64,000 nucleotides of DNA from Bradyrhizobium sp. CB1015 (GTDB lineage: Bacteria; Pseudomonadota; Alphaproteobacteria; Rhizobiales; Xanthobacteraceae). The stretch lies in assembly GCF_025200925.1 (NCBI RefSeq), contig NZ_CP104174.1, forward strand, positions 6,200,001 to 6,264,000, in the 5' to 3' direction. How positions within the stretch are numbered: the first letter of the stretch is position 1; the number at the start of each line of letters is the position of its first letter. The notes under the pieces are model-generated. The model worked only from the letters and a program-made list of their open reading frames with translations, was not told where the DNA came from and did no database searches. A program made the translations under genes and the position numbers. Shown here one piece after another: positions 44,233 to 53,822 of the stretch.

Positions 44233-45276
44233 CTAGGCCACGAAACGCGGCTGTTCCGCGCCATTACGGCCCGGCAGCACCGCCCCGACCGCCAGAATGC
44301 TGTCGATGAAGACCCGCGCCGAGGCTTCCCAGGTGTAATTGGCGGCAAACGCGACGCAGTCCTGCCGGGAGATGTCGAGCGCGGCGAAGCAGGCGCTACG
44401 CAGATCGTGGTCGAGCGCGCCGACCGGCGCGTCGCCGATCACGTCGCGGGGCCCCTTCACGGGGAAAGCCGCGACCGGCAGACCACTCGCCAGCGCCTCC
44501 AGCAGGGCCAGGCCGAACGTATCGGTCTTGCTCGGGAACACGAACACGTCAGCGGCCGCGTAGATATCCGCCAGTTCCTCACCGTGCTTCTCGCCGAGGA
44601 AGATCGCGTCGGGATAGGCCTCTTCCAGCGAGGCGCGCGCCGGGCCGTCGCCGACGACCACCTTGGTGCCGGGCAGGTCGAGGTCCAGGAACGCCTCGAG
44701 ATTCTTCTCTACCGCCACCCGGCCGACCGACAGGAACACAGGTGCCGGCAGGCAGAGATCGATGACGCGGGGGTGAAACAACTTCGTGTCGACGCCGCGC
44801 GGCCACAGCACGACATTGTCGAAGCCGCGCTCGGTCAGTTCGCGCGCGAGCGCAGGCGTCGCCGCCATGACGGCGCGGCTGGACGCATGGAAGCGCCGCA
44901 GCGCCCGCCAGATCAGCGAGCCCGGCACCGGCACGCGGGCGCGGACATATTCGGGGAAGGGGGTATGGAAGCTGGTGGTGAACGGCAGCTTGCGCTGGCG
45001 GCAATAGCGGCGAACCATCAGGCCGATCGGCCCTTCGGTCGCGATGTGGATGCTGTCCGGGCGCGCTTCCTCGATCAGCCTTGCGATCCGCGCCGGGCGC
45101 GGCATGGCGAGACGGACGTCGCGATAGCTCGGCATGGCGAAGGTGCGAAACGATTGCGGCGTCAGGAACGAGAATTCGATGCCGAGCTCTTTGGCAGCGT
45201 CCGCGAGCTTGGTCAGCGTCCGAACCACACCGTTGACTTGCGGGTGCCAGGCGTCGGTCGCGACCAGGATGCGCAT
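44233..45276 (-). CDS. GT4-family glycosyltransferase
   Basis: A 347-residue GT-B glycosyltransferase. N-terminal MRILVATDAWHPQVNGVVRTL is the acceptor-side loop seen in MgtA/PimB-like mannosyltransferases; the C-terminal domain has the donor motif SKTDTFGLALLEALASGLPVAA with the E-x7-E pattern. Such enzymes glycosylate membrane lipids or alpha-mannosyl acceptors. Its start overlaps the stop of the upstream phosphatase gene by one base (TGATG), so the pair is translationally coupled, as in other alphaproteobacteria. The open frame continues upstream, but that part overlaps the phosphatase. Confidence 0.9.
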   Translation of the reverse strand: MRILVATDAWHPQVNGVVRTLTKLADAAKELGIEFSFLTPQSFRTFAMPSYRDVRLAMPRPARIARLIEEARPDSIHIATEGPIGLMVRRYCRQRKLPFTTSFHTPFPEYVRARVPVPGSLIWRALRRFHASSRAVMAATPALARELTERGFDNVVLWPRGVDTKLFHPRVIDLCLPAPVFLSVGRVAVEKNLEAFLDLDLPGTKVVVGDGPARASLEEAYPDAIFLGEKHGEELADIYAAADVFVFPSKTDTFGLALLEALASGLPVAAFPVKGPRDVIGDAPVGALDHDLRSACFAALDISRQDCVAFAANYTWEASARVFIDSILAVGAVLPGRNGAEQPRFVA

Positions 45277-46088
45277 CAGGCCGCCCTTGCCGCAACCTGT
45301 GGCACCTGCGCCGGCTTCCGCAACTGATCCGCCCAGGTGATGATCTCGAAGTGGCCGTCGTCGTGTTCGACGAGAGCCGTGCAGCTCTCCACCCAGTCGC
45401 CGCAATTCATGTAGCGGATGCCGGCCTCGTCGCGGATCACGGCGTAGTGGATGTGGCCGCAGATCACGCCGTCGGCCTCGTGACGCCGTGCCTCGGCGGC
45501 GAGTGCCTGCTCGAACGCACCGATATAATTGACGGCGTTCTTGACCTTCTGCTTGGCCCATTGCGACAGCGACCAATAGGGCACGCCGAACAGGCGGCGG
45601 AAGAAGTTGACCAGGCGATTCATCTGGATCGCGAAGTCGTAGGCCTTGTCGCCGAGATGGGCGAGCCAGCGCGCGTTCTGCACCACGAGGTCGAAGATGT
45701 CGCCGTGAATGACGAGATAGCGCTTGCCGTCGACGCCGGTGTGAACCGTGTTCTCGACCACGTCGATGCCGCCGAAATGCGTGCCGTAATAATTGCGCAG
45801 GAACTCGTCGTGATTGCCGGGAATGTAGATGACCTTGGCGCCCTTGCGCGCCTTGCGCAAAAGCTTCTGGACGAGGTCGTTATGCGATTGCGGCCAGTGC
45901 CAGCTCGATTTCAGCGCCCAGCCGTCGACGATGTCGCCGACGAGATAGATCGTGTCGGCATCATGGTAGCGCAGGAAGTCGAGCAGAAGATCGGCTTGAG
46001 AGCCGCGGGCTCCGAGATGGACGTCGGAGATGAACAACGTGCGAAAGCGCCGCTCCGGGCTCTCGTCACTCACATCGTAACTTCCCAT
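45276..46088 (-). CDS. LpxH-like metallophosphoesterase (UDP-2,3-diacylglucosamine diphosphatase family)
   Basis: A 270-residue calcineurin-like phosphoesterase with all metal blocks: DVHLG, GDIVDGW, GNHDE, H in VIHGDIFD, and GHIHY. It is longer than E. coli LpxH (240) and of the alphaproteobacterial group that usually coexists with the true lipid A hydrolase LpxI, so it may act on another lipid-linked pyrophosphate. Coupling to a lipid-type glycosyltransferase supports a glycolipid role. True LpxH activity remains uncertain. Confidence 0.82.
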   Translation of the reverse strand: MGSYDVSDESPERRFRTLFISDVHLGARGSQADLLLDFLRYHDADTIYLVGDIVDGWALKSSWHWPQSHNDLVQKLLRKARKGAKVIYIPGNHDEFLRNYYGTHFGGIDVVENTVHTGVDGKRYLVIHGDIFDLVVQNARWLAHLGDKAYDFAIQMNRLVNFFRRLFGVPYWSLSQWAKQKVKNAVNYIGAFEQALAAEARRHEADGVICGHIHYAVIRDEAGIRYMNCGDWVESCTALVEHDDGHFEIITWADQLRKPAQVPQVAARAA

Positions 46089-46538
46089 GCGCCAGCCTGT
46101 AACAATGTCCCGTGACAGGGGGATGACCGATTGAACCTCGAGGCACCTTCAAATACGAATCACGCTTTGCCTCGCCCAGCCCGCGAATATCAGTCGCATG
46201 CGACAATCAGGCGACATCGCGCCGCAGGGGCAAGACCCGGAGGCCAAGTTGAACTCTTACCCTCCCCTGGAGGGGGAGGGTCGATCGCGCGTAGCGCGAG
46301 CGGGGTGGGGTGATCTCTCCTCTGGGGCACTGTCAGACGCGGAGAGACCTTCACCCCACCCCGTCTCAAATCTCGCTGCGCTCAATGTGAGCCGACCCTC
46401 CCCCGTCGGAGGCGGGCGTCTCGAAGGATGGCCACAGGGGAGACGTCGCCATATGCGATTGCCCTGCCCTCCAGGGGAGGGTGAAACGGGCCGCTGTGCT
46501 GAACGGGCTGAACGGCAGCGCTTCCGCGGGGCCCCGCC
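46089..46538. repeat. Gene-free stretch with composite GC-rich palindromic repeat
   Basis: No credible gene. From 46258 to 46482 is a composite repeat: CCCTCCCCTGGAGGGGGAGGG hairpin-like left end split by its centre, a GATCGCGCGTAGCGCGAGC block, CACCCCACCCCG, and a right end CCCTCCAGGGGAGGG. Related words appear at 59830-59983. The left part (46089-46257) presumably holds the promoter of the phosphatase gene. Confidence 0.7.
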
Positions 46539-47339
46539 TCAGTAGAAGTTGTGGAAATGATGGACCGGCCCATGGCCCTGGCCGACGCTGAAGCGGTCGG
46601 CGGCAGCGATCGCGGCGCTGATCCAGGCCTTGGCGTTGCGCACGGCGGCCTCGAGGTTCTCGCCCTTGGCCAGCCCCGCCGCGATGGCGGAGGACAGCGA
46701 GCAGCCGGTGCCATGGGTGTTGCGGGTGGCCACGCGCGGCGCGGCGAGCGCGATCGTGGTCTCGGCAGTGACGAGATAATCGGTGCTCTCGGCGCCCTCC
46801 CCGTGCCCGCCCTTGATCAGGACGGCGCGGCAGCCCAGCGCCAGCAGGCGGCGCCCCTGGCTTTCGATCTCGGCCTCGCTCGCCGCCACCGGCTCATCGA
46901 GCAGGGCCGCAGCCTCCGGCAGGTTCGGCGTGATCACGGCGGCCAGCGGCATCAGCCTGGTGCGCAGGGCATCGACGGCTTCAGCGGCCAGCAGGCGGTC
47001 GCCGGAGGTCGCCACCATGACGGGATCGAGCACGACGTGCCGCGGCGCCCAGCGCGACAGCGCGGCCGCGATGGCATCGATGCTGGCGGCCTGGGCCACC
47101 ATGCCGATCTTCACCGCACCAATGTCGAGGTCGGAGAACACCGCGTCGATCTGCTCGGTGACGAACCCGGCCGGCACCGCGTGAATGCCGGTCACGCCGC
47201 GCGTGTTCTGCGCCGTCAGCGCCGTGATCACGGAGGCGCCGTAGACGCCGAGCGCGGCAAAGGTCTTCAGGTCCGCCTGGATGCCGGCGCCGCCGCTCGA
47301 ATCGGAACCGGCGATGGTGAGTGCGACCGGGGTCGTCAT
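46539..47339 (-). CDS. thiD: Bifunctional hydroxymethylpyrimidine kinase/phosphomethylpyrimidine kinase
   Basis: A 266-residue ribokinase-superfamily enzyme, the same length as E. coli ThiD, phosphorylating HMP and HMP-P for thiamine synthesis. Motifs: [25 protein letters not shown]-like [19 protein letters not shown], and [20 protein letters not shown] with the catalytic Asp region. Start 47339 ([13 protein letters not shown]) is canonical; further in-frame ATGs at 47351 and 47405 are less likely. No other thi gene or TPP riboswitch is seen nearby. Confidence 0.94.
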   Translation of the reverse strand: MTTPVALTIAGSDSSGGAGIQADLKTFAALGVYGASVITALTAQNTRGVTGIHAVPAGFVTEQIDAVFSDLDIGAVKIGMVAQAASIDAIAAALSRWAPRHVVLDPVMVATSGDRLLAAEAVDALRTRLMPLAAVITPNLPEAAALLDEPVAASEAEIESQGRRLLALGCRAVLIKGGHGEGAESTDYLVTAETTIALAAPRVATRNTHGTGCSLSSAIAAGLAKGENLEAAVRNAKAWISAAIAAADRFSVGQGHGPVHHFHNFY

Positions 47340-47655
47340 CGCGGGAGACATGTGCTTGAGGACGCCGCCATGGCCTGTCCTAGCGCGACCGTGGAACGCC
47401 AGCAAGCGCGCCGAGGCGCCGCCAAGCGTGATTCGCGAATCAATTGCGCACCTCGCGAATCAGTCGGACACAGCGCGGCCAAAGGCCCGCAATGATGCGG
47501 GCTTGAAAATGCAACCGCGCCGGACCCTTGGTATAGTCGTGTACCTTAGCGTGCTTCGCCGGTTAGGCGAGACGTCAGGTGGTGGAACCGTCCAGCGACC
47601 CCATGTTGCGGGCCGCCCCGGCCCGGCCATCTGAACTGACTCCTGGGGTGGAACG
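47340..47655. other. Divergent promoter region of thiD and the hybrid kinase
   Basis: A 316-bp gap with one short hairpin (GCCCGC-AATGAT-GCGGGC at 47485-47502). No known operator consensus and no ORF that looks coding. Confidence 0.5.
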
Positions 47656-49632
47656 ATGTGGGCCTTCTTCGAACGTCTCCTCGACTCGTCCATGCTGTCG
47701 CCGCACGGCATTTGCCTGTTGTGGGAGCCTGAGCTGATCTGGCTTCATGTCGTTTCCGACGCCTGCATTGCCGCCGCCTATTTCTCGATTCCGTTCGCCC
47801 TCGCCATTCTCGTCACCAAGCGGCGCGACCTCAAGTTCGGCTGGGTCTACTGGGCGTTCGCGATCTTCATCATGGCCTGCGGCCTGACTCACGTGCTGTC
47901 GATCTACACGCTGTGGGTTCCGGTCTATGGCATCGAGGGCATGGTCAAGGCGACCACGGCGGTCGCGTCGGTGTTCACCGCCGCTGCGCTCTGGCCGCTA
48001 TTGCCGAAGATCCTGGCGATCCCCTCGCCGTTCGAGCTGCGACAGGTTCAGGCCGCGCTCGAGGAGGAGGAAATCAAGAGCCGTGACGCCACGCTGCTGC
48101 TGCAGCAGGTCCGCGACGCCCAGCGCGCGATGCGCGAGAGCGTGGCGCGCCTCACCGCGATCGTCGAGACCGCGGTCGACGGCGTCATCCTGCTCGACGC
48201 GCAGGACCGCATCCTGCTGTTCAATCCGGCCTGCGAGCGCTTGTTCGGCTACCGCGCAGACGAGGTGATGAACCGCAACGTCGGCATGCTGATGCCCGAG
48301 GCGGATGCGGCGCCCGACCGCCAGGCGCGGCATTTCGCGACCGGCGGCGAGGCCATCGGCCTGCGCAAGGACGGCACGACGTTTGCGATGGACCTGTCGG
48401 TCGGCCAGGCGCGGCAGGACGGCGAATTGATCTTCGTCGGCATCGTCCACGACCTCACCGCGCGCAAGCTGACCGAGCAGCAGCTCCAGCAGGCGCAGAA
48501 GATGGAGACGGTCGGCCAGCTCTCCGGCGGCATCGCGCACGACTTCAACAATCTGTTGACCGTGATCATCGGCAATGCCGAGCACCTGAGCGAGCAGCTC
48601 AAGGCAAGGCCGGACCTCAGGCGCTTTGCCGACGACATCTGCCAATCGGGCGAACAGGGCGCCGAGCTGACGCAGCGCCTGCTCGCCTTCAGCCGCCGCC
48701 AATTGCTGCGGCCTCAGACGATAGATTGCCGCAGCCTGCTCGATTCCATGTTCAAGCTGCTCAAGCGCACCTTGCGCGAAGACATCGAGATCAGGACGAG
48801 CTCCGGGCCCGGCACGGTCCTGGCCTTTGCCGACCGCGCCCAGCTCGAATCCGCCGTGCTGAACCTCGCGCTCAATGCGCAGGATGCCATGCCGTCGGGA
48901 GGCCATCTCACGCTGGCCACGGAGTTGGTCACGATCGACGATGATCGCGCCCTTCACCCGGAGGTCGCACCCGGCAGCTACGCCCTGATCTCGGTCACCG
49001 ATGACGGCGAAGGCATGACGCCCGAGGTCACCGCACGCGCATTCGAGCCGTTCTTCACCACCAAGGAGGCCGGCAAGGGCTCGGGCCTCGGCCTCAGCAT
49101 GGTCTATGGCTTTGCCAAGCAATCAGGCGGCCACGTCTCGATCTACAGCGAGGCAGGCCTTGGAACCACGGTCAGGATCTACCTGCCGCGCGCGAACACC
49201 GGCGGGTCGCAGGCCGATCTTCCCGACGGCGAGGACACCGCGCCGCGAGGCTACGAGACGATCCTGATCGTCGAGGACGATCCGTTCGTCCGCTCCTCCG
49301 TCATTCGCCGGGTGGAAGCGCTCGGATATCGCGTCGCTGCCGCGGTCAACGGCAAGGATGCCCTGCAGCAGCTGCGGAGCGATCCCGGCATCGACTTGCT
49401 GTTCACCGATATCGTGATGCCCGGCGGCATGAGCGGCTGGGACCTCGCCGATCAGGCGCGGCGGCTGCGTCCCGGCCTGCCGGTCCTGTTCACCTCGGGC
49501 TACGCGCTGGAGACCCTGGTCGAGCACGGCCGCGCGCAGGCGCAAGCGATCGTGCTGACCAAGCCCTACCGCAAGGTCGAGCTCGCCCAGCGGCTCAGGG
49601 ATGCATTGGCCGCAGCGGTGGTCCCATCCTAG
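47656..49632 (+). CDS. Hybrid histidine kinase with ethylene-receptor-like N-terminal domain
   Basis: A 658-residue protein. Residues ~25-120 form three transmembrane helices matching the copper-binding ethylene domain of plant ETR1: D35, Y42, I45, P46, I72, C75 and H79 correspond to ETR1 D25, Y32, I35, P36, I62, C65 and H69 with a constant offset of 10. A coiled linker, PAS domain (~165-270), HisKA of the LSGGIAHDFNNLL type with H295, HATPase (DDGEGM, GKGSGLGLSMV) and a C-terminal receiver with D585 (FTDIVMP) follow. It is therefore a membrane sensor passing phosphate internally to its own receiver. No response regulator is adjacent, so the output is unknown. Confidence 0.92.
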   Translation: MWAFFERLLDSSMLSPHGICLLWEPELIWLHVVSDACIAAAYFSIPFALAILVTKRRDLKFGWVYWAFAIFIMACGLTHVLSIYTLWVPVYGIEGMVKATTAVASVFTAAALWPLLPKILAIPSPFELRQVQAALEEEEIKSRDATLLLQQVRDAQRAMRESVARLTAIVETAVDGVILLDAQDRILLFNPACERLFGYRADEVMNRNVGMLMPEADAAPDRQARHFATGGEAIGLRKDGTTFAMDLSVGQARQDGELIFVGIVHDLTARKLTEQQLQQAQKMETVGQLSGGIAHDFNNLLTVIIGNAEHLSEQLKARPDLRRFADDICQSGEQGAELTQRLLAFSRRQLLRPQTIDCRSLLDSMFKLLKRTLREDIEIRTSSGPGTVLAFADRAQLESAVLNLALNAQDAMPSGGHLTLATELVTIDDDRALHPEVAPGSYALISVTDDGEGMTPEVTARAFEPFFTTKEAGKGSGLGLSMVYGFAKQSGGHVSIYSEAGLGTTVRIYLPRANTGGSQADLPDGEDTAPRGYETILIVEDDPFVRSSVIRRVEALGYRVAAAVNGKDALQQLRSDPGIDLLFTDIVMPGGMSGWDLADQARRLRPGLPVLFTSGYALETLVEHGRAQAQAIVLTKPYRKVELAQRLRDALAAAVVPS

Positions 49633-49728
49633 CGCTGCGAATGCGCCGCGGAGGAGCCGCATGTTCGCTTGCTAAATCCGGCCGGTTTTGGCCTATTAGC
49701 CGCGAGATCCGCTTTCGGAGTGCCCGCG

Positions 49729-49974
49729 ATGGTTCCTTTCTTCGTCCAAATCAAATGCAAGCTCGGCCAGTCCTATACGGTGGCCAATGCGCTTGCCGAA
49801 GCCGAGATCGCCTCCGAGATATACTCCACGGCCGGCCAATACGACCTTCTGGTGAAGTTCTACGTCGACAAGGATACCGACATCGGCCATTTCGTGAATG
49901 AGAAGGTGCAGGTGCTGCCGGGCATCCAGGACACCCTCACCATCATCACCTTCAAGGCGTTCGGCACAGGCTAG
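49729..49974 (+). CDS. Stand-alone Lrp/AsnC ligand-binding (RAM) domain protein
   Basis: An 81-residue protein consisting only of the Lrp/AsnC effector (RAM) fold: PFFVQIKCKLGQSYTVANALAEAE, TAGQYDLLVKFYVD, VQVLPGIQDTLTIITFKAF. It has no DNA-binding domain, so it may be a small-molecule sensor or modulate full Lrp proteins by mixed oligomers. The ATG at 49729 fits the fold; upstream sequence in frame is not protein-like. About 100 bp after the hybrid kinase. Confidence 0.88.
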   Translation: MVPFFVQIKCKLGQSYTVANALAEAEIASEIYSTAGQYDLLVKFYVDKDTDIGHFVNEKVQVLPGIQDTLTIITFKAFGTG

Positions 49975-50012
49975 GTCATGCGCCGAACAACGGCCGAAGC
50001 GCGCCGGCTGCG

Positions 50013-50936
50013 CTAGCCGCCCTCCTTGCGCTTGGGCGGTGTCGGTCCCTGCACCGGCGGCAGCGACTTCAGATAGGTGGCCATCGCGTCGCGGTCTTCC
50101 GCGGTCAGTTGCGCCAGATTCTTGATCACCGGCCGCATCGCGCCCGAAGCGCTGTCGCCCTCGGGCATGTCGCCGGTCTCGAGAAAATCCGAGATATCCT
50201 TCTCGCTCCAGCTGCCGATGCCCTGCTGCGTGATGTTGGGTACCCAGCCCTCGCCTTCCGGATTGGGCCCACCGGCAAAGCGCTGGCCGGCGATGATGCC
50301 GCCGAGCGCATTGCGCGGGCTGTGGCATTCGGCGCAATGACCGAAACCGTTCACGAGATAGGCCCCGCGATTCCATTGCGGCGAGCGTGCGGCGTCCGCG
50401 ACGAACGGCTCGGTGTCCATGAACAGCAATTTCCAGATGCCGACATTGCGGCGGATGTTGAACGGAAACGGCAGCGCGTGGTCGCGCACTTTGCCGGACA
50501 CCGGCGGAAGCGTCTTCAGATAGGCGAAGAGATCGCGGACGTCGTCGATGCTGGCCAGATGATAGGACGTGTAGGGAAACGCGGGGAAATAGTGCGTGCC
50601 CGCGGGCGAGATGCCGCGCGTCACTGCGTTGACGAAATCAGCCTCGCTCCAGCGGCCGATCCCGTCGGCCGGATCCGGGGAAATATTGGGGGCGTAGAAC
50701 GTCCCGAACGGCGAGCCCAGCGCCAGCCCGCCGCCGAGCCGCAGGCGATCGGGCTGGTTCGGCACCGCATGACATGACGAGCAGCCGCCGACGTTGAACA
50801 GCTCCTGCCCGTTGGCGAGATCGGGGTTGCGTGTCGGCGCCGGCAAGGCCAGCGCGGCCGGGGCGGTCAACCACCAATGCAGGCCGAACGCCGCGGCGGC
50901 GGCGATCAGGGCGGCAAGAAGCATTCGTCGCAGCAT
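50013..50936 (-). CDS. Diheme cytochrome c, alcohol/sugar dehydrogenase subunit type
   Basis: A 307-residue exported or anchored protein with two CxxCH haem sites: C52-S-S-C55-H56 and C201-A-E-C204-H205, plus a hydrophobic N terminus (LLAALIAAAAAFGLHWW). Sequence around NISPDPADGIGRWSEADFVNAVTRGISPAG resembles cytochrome subunits of membrane alcohol, gluconate or sugar dehydrogenases, which normally have three haems; this one has two. No dehydrogenase subunit is adjacent, so partner and role are unknown. Confidence 0.88.
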   Translation of the reverse strand: MLRRMLLAALIAAAAAFGLHWWLTAPAALALPAPTRNPDLANGQELFNVGGCSSCHAVPNQPDRLRLGGGLALGSPFGTFYAPNISPDPADGIGRWSEADFVNAVTRGISPAGTHYFPAFPYTSYHLASIDDVRDLFAYLKTLPPVSGKVRDHALPFPFNIRRNVGIWKLLFMDTEPFVADAARSPQWNRGAYLVNGFGHCAECHSPRNALGGIIAGQRFAGGPNPEGEGWVPNITQQGIGSWSEKDISDFLETGDMPEGDSASGAMRPVIKNLAQLTAEDRDAMATYLKSLPPVQGPTPPKRKEGG

Positions 50937-51084
50937 TCAATCATTCCATCGTGAGCGCGCGAACTTAAGGGTCATGCCGCGCCCGATCCAGCCACGAATA
51001 TTTTAGCCGGTCCGGCTGTAATGCCGGAATAAACCGCATGACGCACTGTTTGAAAAGCAATCAGGCGTCAACAGGGAGAGACCC

Positions 51085-51504
51085 ATGACCAAAGTCGTTT
51101 TTGCCACACTGGCACTCGGAGCTGCCGTTGCGTTCGCCGCCCCGGCCAGCGCGGAGAAACTGAAGGCAACGCTGGACGCCAAATCCGAAGTCCCCGCCAA
51201 CACCAGCAGCGCCACCGGAACGGCCGATCTGGACTACGACGCTGCCAGCAAGAAGCTGTCCTGGACCGTCACCTATTCCGGCCTCTCGGGCCCCGCCACC
51301 GCCGCGCATTTCCACGGGCCTGCCGAAGCCGGCAAGAACGCCGGCGTCGCCGTCGCGATCCCGAATGCGGCCTCGAGCCCGGTCAAGGGCGAAGCGACGC
51401 TCACGGACGCGCAGGCCGCCGATCTGCTCGGCGGCAAGTACTACATCAACATCCATACCGCGGCGAACCCGGGCGGCGAGATCCGCGGTCAGGTGACGAA
51501 GTAA
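51085..51504 (+). CDS. CHRD-domain exported protein
   Basis: A 139-residue protein with signal peptide (to APASA, ~23) and one CHRD domain: SEVPANTSSATGTADLDYD, WTVTYSGLSGPATAAHFHGPAEAG, YYINIHTAANPGGEIRGQV. The His-rich HFHGP and NIHT motifs are typical and could bind metal. Function of bacterial CHRD proteins is not settled. GGGAGAG ribosome site; own promoter and terminator. Confidence 0.92.
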   Translation: MTKVVFATLALGAAVAFAAPASAEKLKATLDAKSEVPANTSSATGTADLDYDAASKKLSWTVTYSGLSGPATAAHFHGPAEAGKNAGVAVAIPNAASSPVKGEATLTDAQAADLLGGKYYINIHTAANPGGEIRGQVTK

Positions 51505-51528
51505 GCGAAACCGCGGTCTTCGTCGCGG

Positions 51529-51564
51529 AAAGGCCGGACGCAAGGAGGGAGCGTCCGGCCTTTT
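51529..51564 (+). terminator. Rho-independent terminator of the CHRD gene
   Basis: Stem AAAGGCCGGACGC / GCGTCCGGCCTTTT with 9-nt loop, T-tract at 51560-51563, about 25 bp after the stop codon. Confidence 0.9.
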
Positions 51565-51586
51565 CGATTCCAAGCAGTTGAACTTC

Positions 51587-51697
51587 GTAGCCCGGATGGA
51601 GCCAACGGTCGGCGCGAAGCGCCGCCCGTTGGTGCAATTCGGGAGCCTGCGCGTGCGGACAGGTCCCCCGGATTTCGCGGCGCTCCATCCGGGCTAC
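51587..51697. repeat. Dispersed palindromic repeat family D, long copy
   Basis: Outer arms GTAGCCCGGATGGAGC and GCGCTCCATCCGGGCTAC with an inner hairpin around GGCGCGAAGCGCC. The shorter relative is at 32794-32863. Confidence 0.85.
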
Positions 51698-51720
51698 ACG
51701 ATCTACGACTCTGACCGTGC

Positions 51721-53004
51721 TCAAGCCGCGTTCAGCGCCTGCGCGAGATCGGCAATCAGGTCCGACGGGTTCTCGATGCCGATCGACAGCCGGATCGTGC
51801 AATCGAGCACGCCGATTTTTTGGCGGATGTCGGCGGGAACGCCGGAATGGGTCATCGTCGCCGGCAGGCTTGCGAGCGATTCCGTGCCGCCGAGGCTCAC
51901 CGCCAGCTTGAGAATCTGCAGCGCGTTCAGGAATTTCACCGCCGCCTCCTTGCCGCCGACGATGTCGAACGAGAAGGTCGACCCCGCGCCGAGGCATTGC
52001 CGCGCGAACACGCGGCCGGAGAGCGAGCCCTGCTCGTGATGGCCGAGGTAATGCACCTTGGCGACCTTCGGGTGGCCGCGCAGGAAGTCCGCCACGAGCC
52101 GCGCATTCGCATCGGCTTTCTCCATGCGCAGGCTGAGCGTCTCGAGCGAGCGGTTGATCATCCAGCAGGAATGCGGATCGAGCTGGGTGCCGATGGCGCC
52201 GCGCAGCGCCTTGATGCCCTTCATGATCGCTTTCGATCCGAGCGCGGCGCCCGCGATCAGGTCGGAATGGCCGCCGACATATTTGGTCAGGGAATACAGC
52301 GAAACATCCGCGCCATGCTCGATCGGCCGCTGAAACACCGGCCCGAGCAGCGTGTTGTCGCAGGCGATGATCGGCGTGTGTCCCTGCGCCTTGCCGATGG
52401 CATCGGCGATGCGGCGGATCATTGCGATGTCGACGAGGCCGTTGGTCGGATTGGCGGGCGTCTCGATCAGGATCATCGAAACCCGCCCCTTGCGCATCGC
52501 CTCTTCCGAGGCCTGCTTGACCGCCGTCTCGTCGATGCCATCGGCAAAGCCGACGGCGCCGATCGACAGACGCGCGAGCGTGTTCGTCAGCAAGGTCTCC
52601 GTCCCGCCATAGAGCGGCTGCGAGTGCAGGATGACATCGCCGGGGCGAACGAAGGCCAGGATCGTGGTTGCGATGGCCGCCATGCCGGATGAGAACAGCG
52701 CGCAACTCTCCGTGCGCTCGTAGATCGCGAGCCTGTCCTCGACGATCTCGCTGTTGGGATGATTGAAGCGCGAATAGACCAGGCCCGCGCCCATGCCTTC
52801 CGGCGGCTCGCGCCGGCCGGCGACGTAGTCGAAGAAGTCCTGCCCGTCCTCGGCGGTCTTGAACACGAAGGTGGAGGTCAGGAACACCGGCGGCTTGATG
52901 GCGCCCTCCGACAATTGCGGATCGTAGCCATAGGTCAGCATCAAGGTTTCCGGATGCAGCATATGATTGCCGATATGGGTCTTCGACGGGAACGGTTTTG
53001 CCAT
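51721..53004 (-). CDS. Cys/Met-metabolism PLP enzyme (cystathionine gamma-synthase family)
   Basis: A 427-residue fold-type I PLP enzyme: [17 protein letters not shown] with phosphate-binding [24 protein letters not shown] loop, and Schiff-base lysine K241 in [12 protein letters not shown]. Family members include cystathionine gamma-synthase/lyase, O-acetylhomoserine sulfhydrylase and methionine gamma-lyase; sequence alone does not separate them here. The ~30-residue N-terminal extension ([19 protein letters not shown]) is typical of a rhizobial subgroup. No other methionine gene is adjacent. Confidence 0.88.
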   Translation of the reverse strand: MAKPFPSKTHIGNHMLHPETLMLTYGYDPQLSEGAIKPPVFLTSTFVFKTAEDGQDFFDYVAGRREPPEGMGAGLVYSRFNHPNSEIVEDRLAIYERTESCALFSSGMAAIATTILAFVRPGDVILHSQPLYGGTETLLTNTLARLSIGAVGFADGIDETAVKQASEEAMRKGRVSMILIETPANPTNGLVDIAMIRRIADAIGKAQGHTPIIACDNTLLGPVFQRPIEHGADVSLYSLTKYVGGHSDLIAGAALGSKAIMKGIKALRGAIGTQLDPHSCWMINRSLETLSLRMEKADANARLVADFLRGHPKVAKVHYLGHHEQGSLSGRVFARQCLGAGSTFSFDIVGGKEAAVKFLNALQILKLAVSLGGTESLASLPATMTHSGVPADIRQKIGVLDCTIRLSIGIENPSDLIADLAQALNAA

Positions 53005-53192
53005 GGCCTGTCTCGCTGTTGATTATGGTGCTCGCCGCGCGCTGGAATTCCCTGATGTCCTGAGAGTGTCGGGAGGAGGATGCGTCGACTCGTGTGAGCG
53101 CACGGCGCGTTGCCACAAAGATAGCTGCTCTTAGAGCAATCCGTCAGGCCTCGCGGACAGAATTACTGCCTCGCTGCAGCTCGCGGCCACGC

Positions 53193-53220
53193 AAAAAAGG
53201 CGGCTGCCTTCGCAACCGCC
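53193..53220 (-). terminator. Rho-independent terminator of the cytochrome c' gene
   Basis: On the minus strand GGCGGTTGC-GAAG-GCAGCCGCC (one mismatch) is followed by TTTTTTGC, just after the cytochrome gene. Confidence 0.88.
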
Positions 53221-53246
53221 CCCTCCATTGCTTCCTCGTCGCCCCG

Positions 53247-53696
53247 TTATTTCAACTTCACGCGATAGGTTTCGTGACAATCATTGCAGCGGTCGTTGAT
53301 CGCCGTGTAGGCAGCCTTCAGGCTCGCGACATTGGTGATCTTGCCTTTGACGTCGGCGATCGCCTTCTGCACCGGCGGAATCTTGGAATCGAAATCGGCC
53401 TTGTTCTGCCAGATCTTCGGCGAGGAGCCATAGGTCGCGTCGACGACATCCTGCTTGGGATTGATCTCGAAGGTTTTGGCGATCTTGGCAACATCGGCCT
53501 CGATGGCGGCGATGGCCTGATCGGCAGCTTTCTTGTCGAAGGGAATATCGCCCTTGCTCATCTTCTGAAGGACGCCATACTGATTCTTGGCTATCGCTCG
53601 CATCAGATTGTCCTGCTGGACGGCAATCTCCTGTTGCGCCATCACGGCACCCGCGCCCAGCACGAGGACGCCCGCGACAATCATCGTCCGTTTCAT
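53247..53696 (-). CDS. Cytochrome c'
   Basis: A 149-residue exported four-helix haem protein: signal peptide to ~20 (GAVMA-Q), C-terminal haem site C137-N-D-C140-H141, and helix pattern with KIWQNKADFDSKIPPVQKAIADVKG. Cytochromes c' bind NO and can protect against nitrosative stress or scavenge NO during denitrification; no nor or nir genes are in the window. Own terminator downstream. Confidence 0.93.
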   Translation of the reverse strand: MKRTMIVAGVLVLGAGAVMAQQEIAVQQDNLMRAIAKNQYGVLQKMSKGDIPFDKKAADQAIAAIEADVAKIAKTFEINPKQDVVDATYGSSPKIWQNKADFDSKIPPVQKAIADVKGKITNVASLKAAYTAINDRCNDCHETYRVKLK

Positions 53697-53822
53697 TGGT
53701 TCATTTCTCCGGCTCTCGAGACGTTCAGGGAATGAGACTTCGCCGGCTTCACGGGAAGCCGGGACCCATCATGGGTAGAACCCCGCGCGGCGCGTTTATT
53801 CCCGTGCCCGCGGAGATCGGGT

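Noticed and set aside
47613..47655. GGAAC near 47583 as an EcfG promoter of the hybrid kinase
   Set aside because: The spacing to the nearest GTT is one base too short and the preceding C of the -10 element is missing.
53005..53246. Possible SAM-type riboswitch before the Cys/Met PLP gene
   Set aside because: I looked for a SAM-I or SAM-II type core on the minus strand and found no convincing paired elements.
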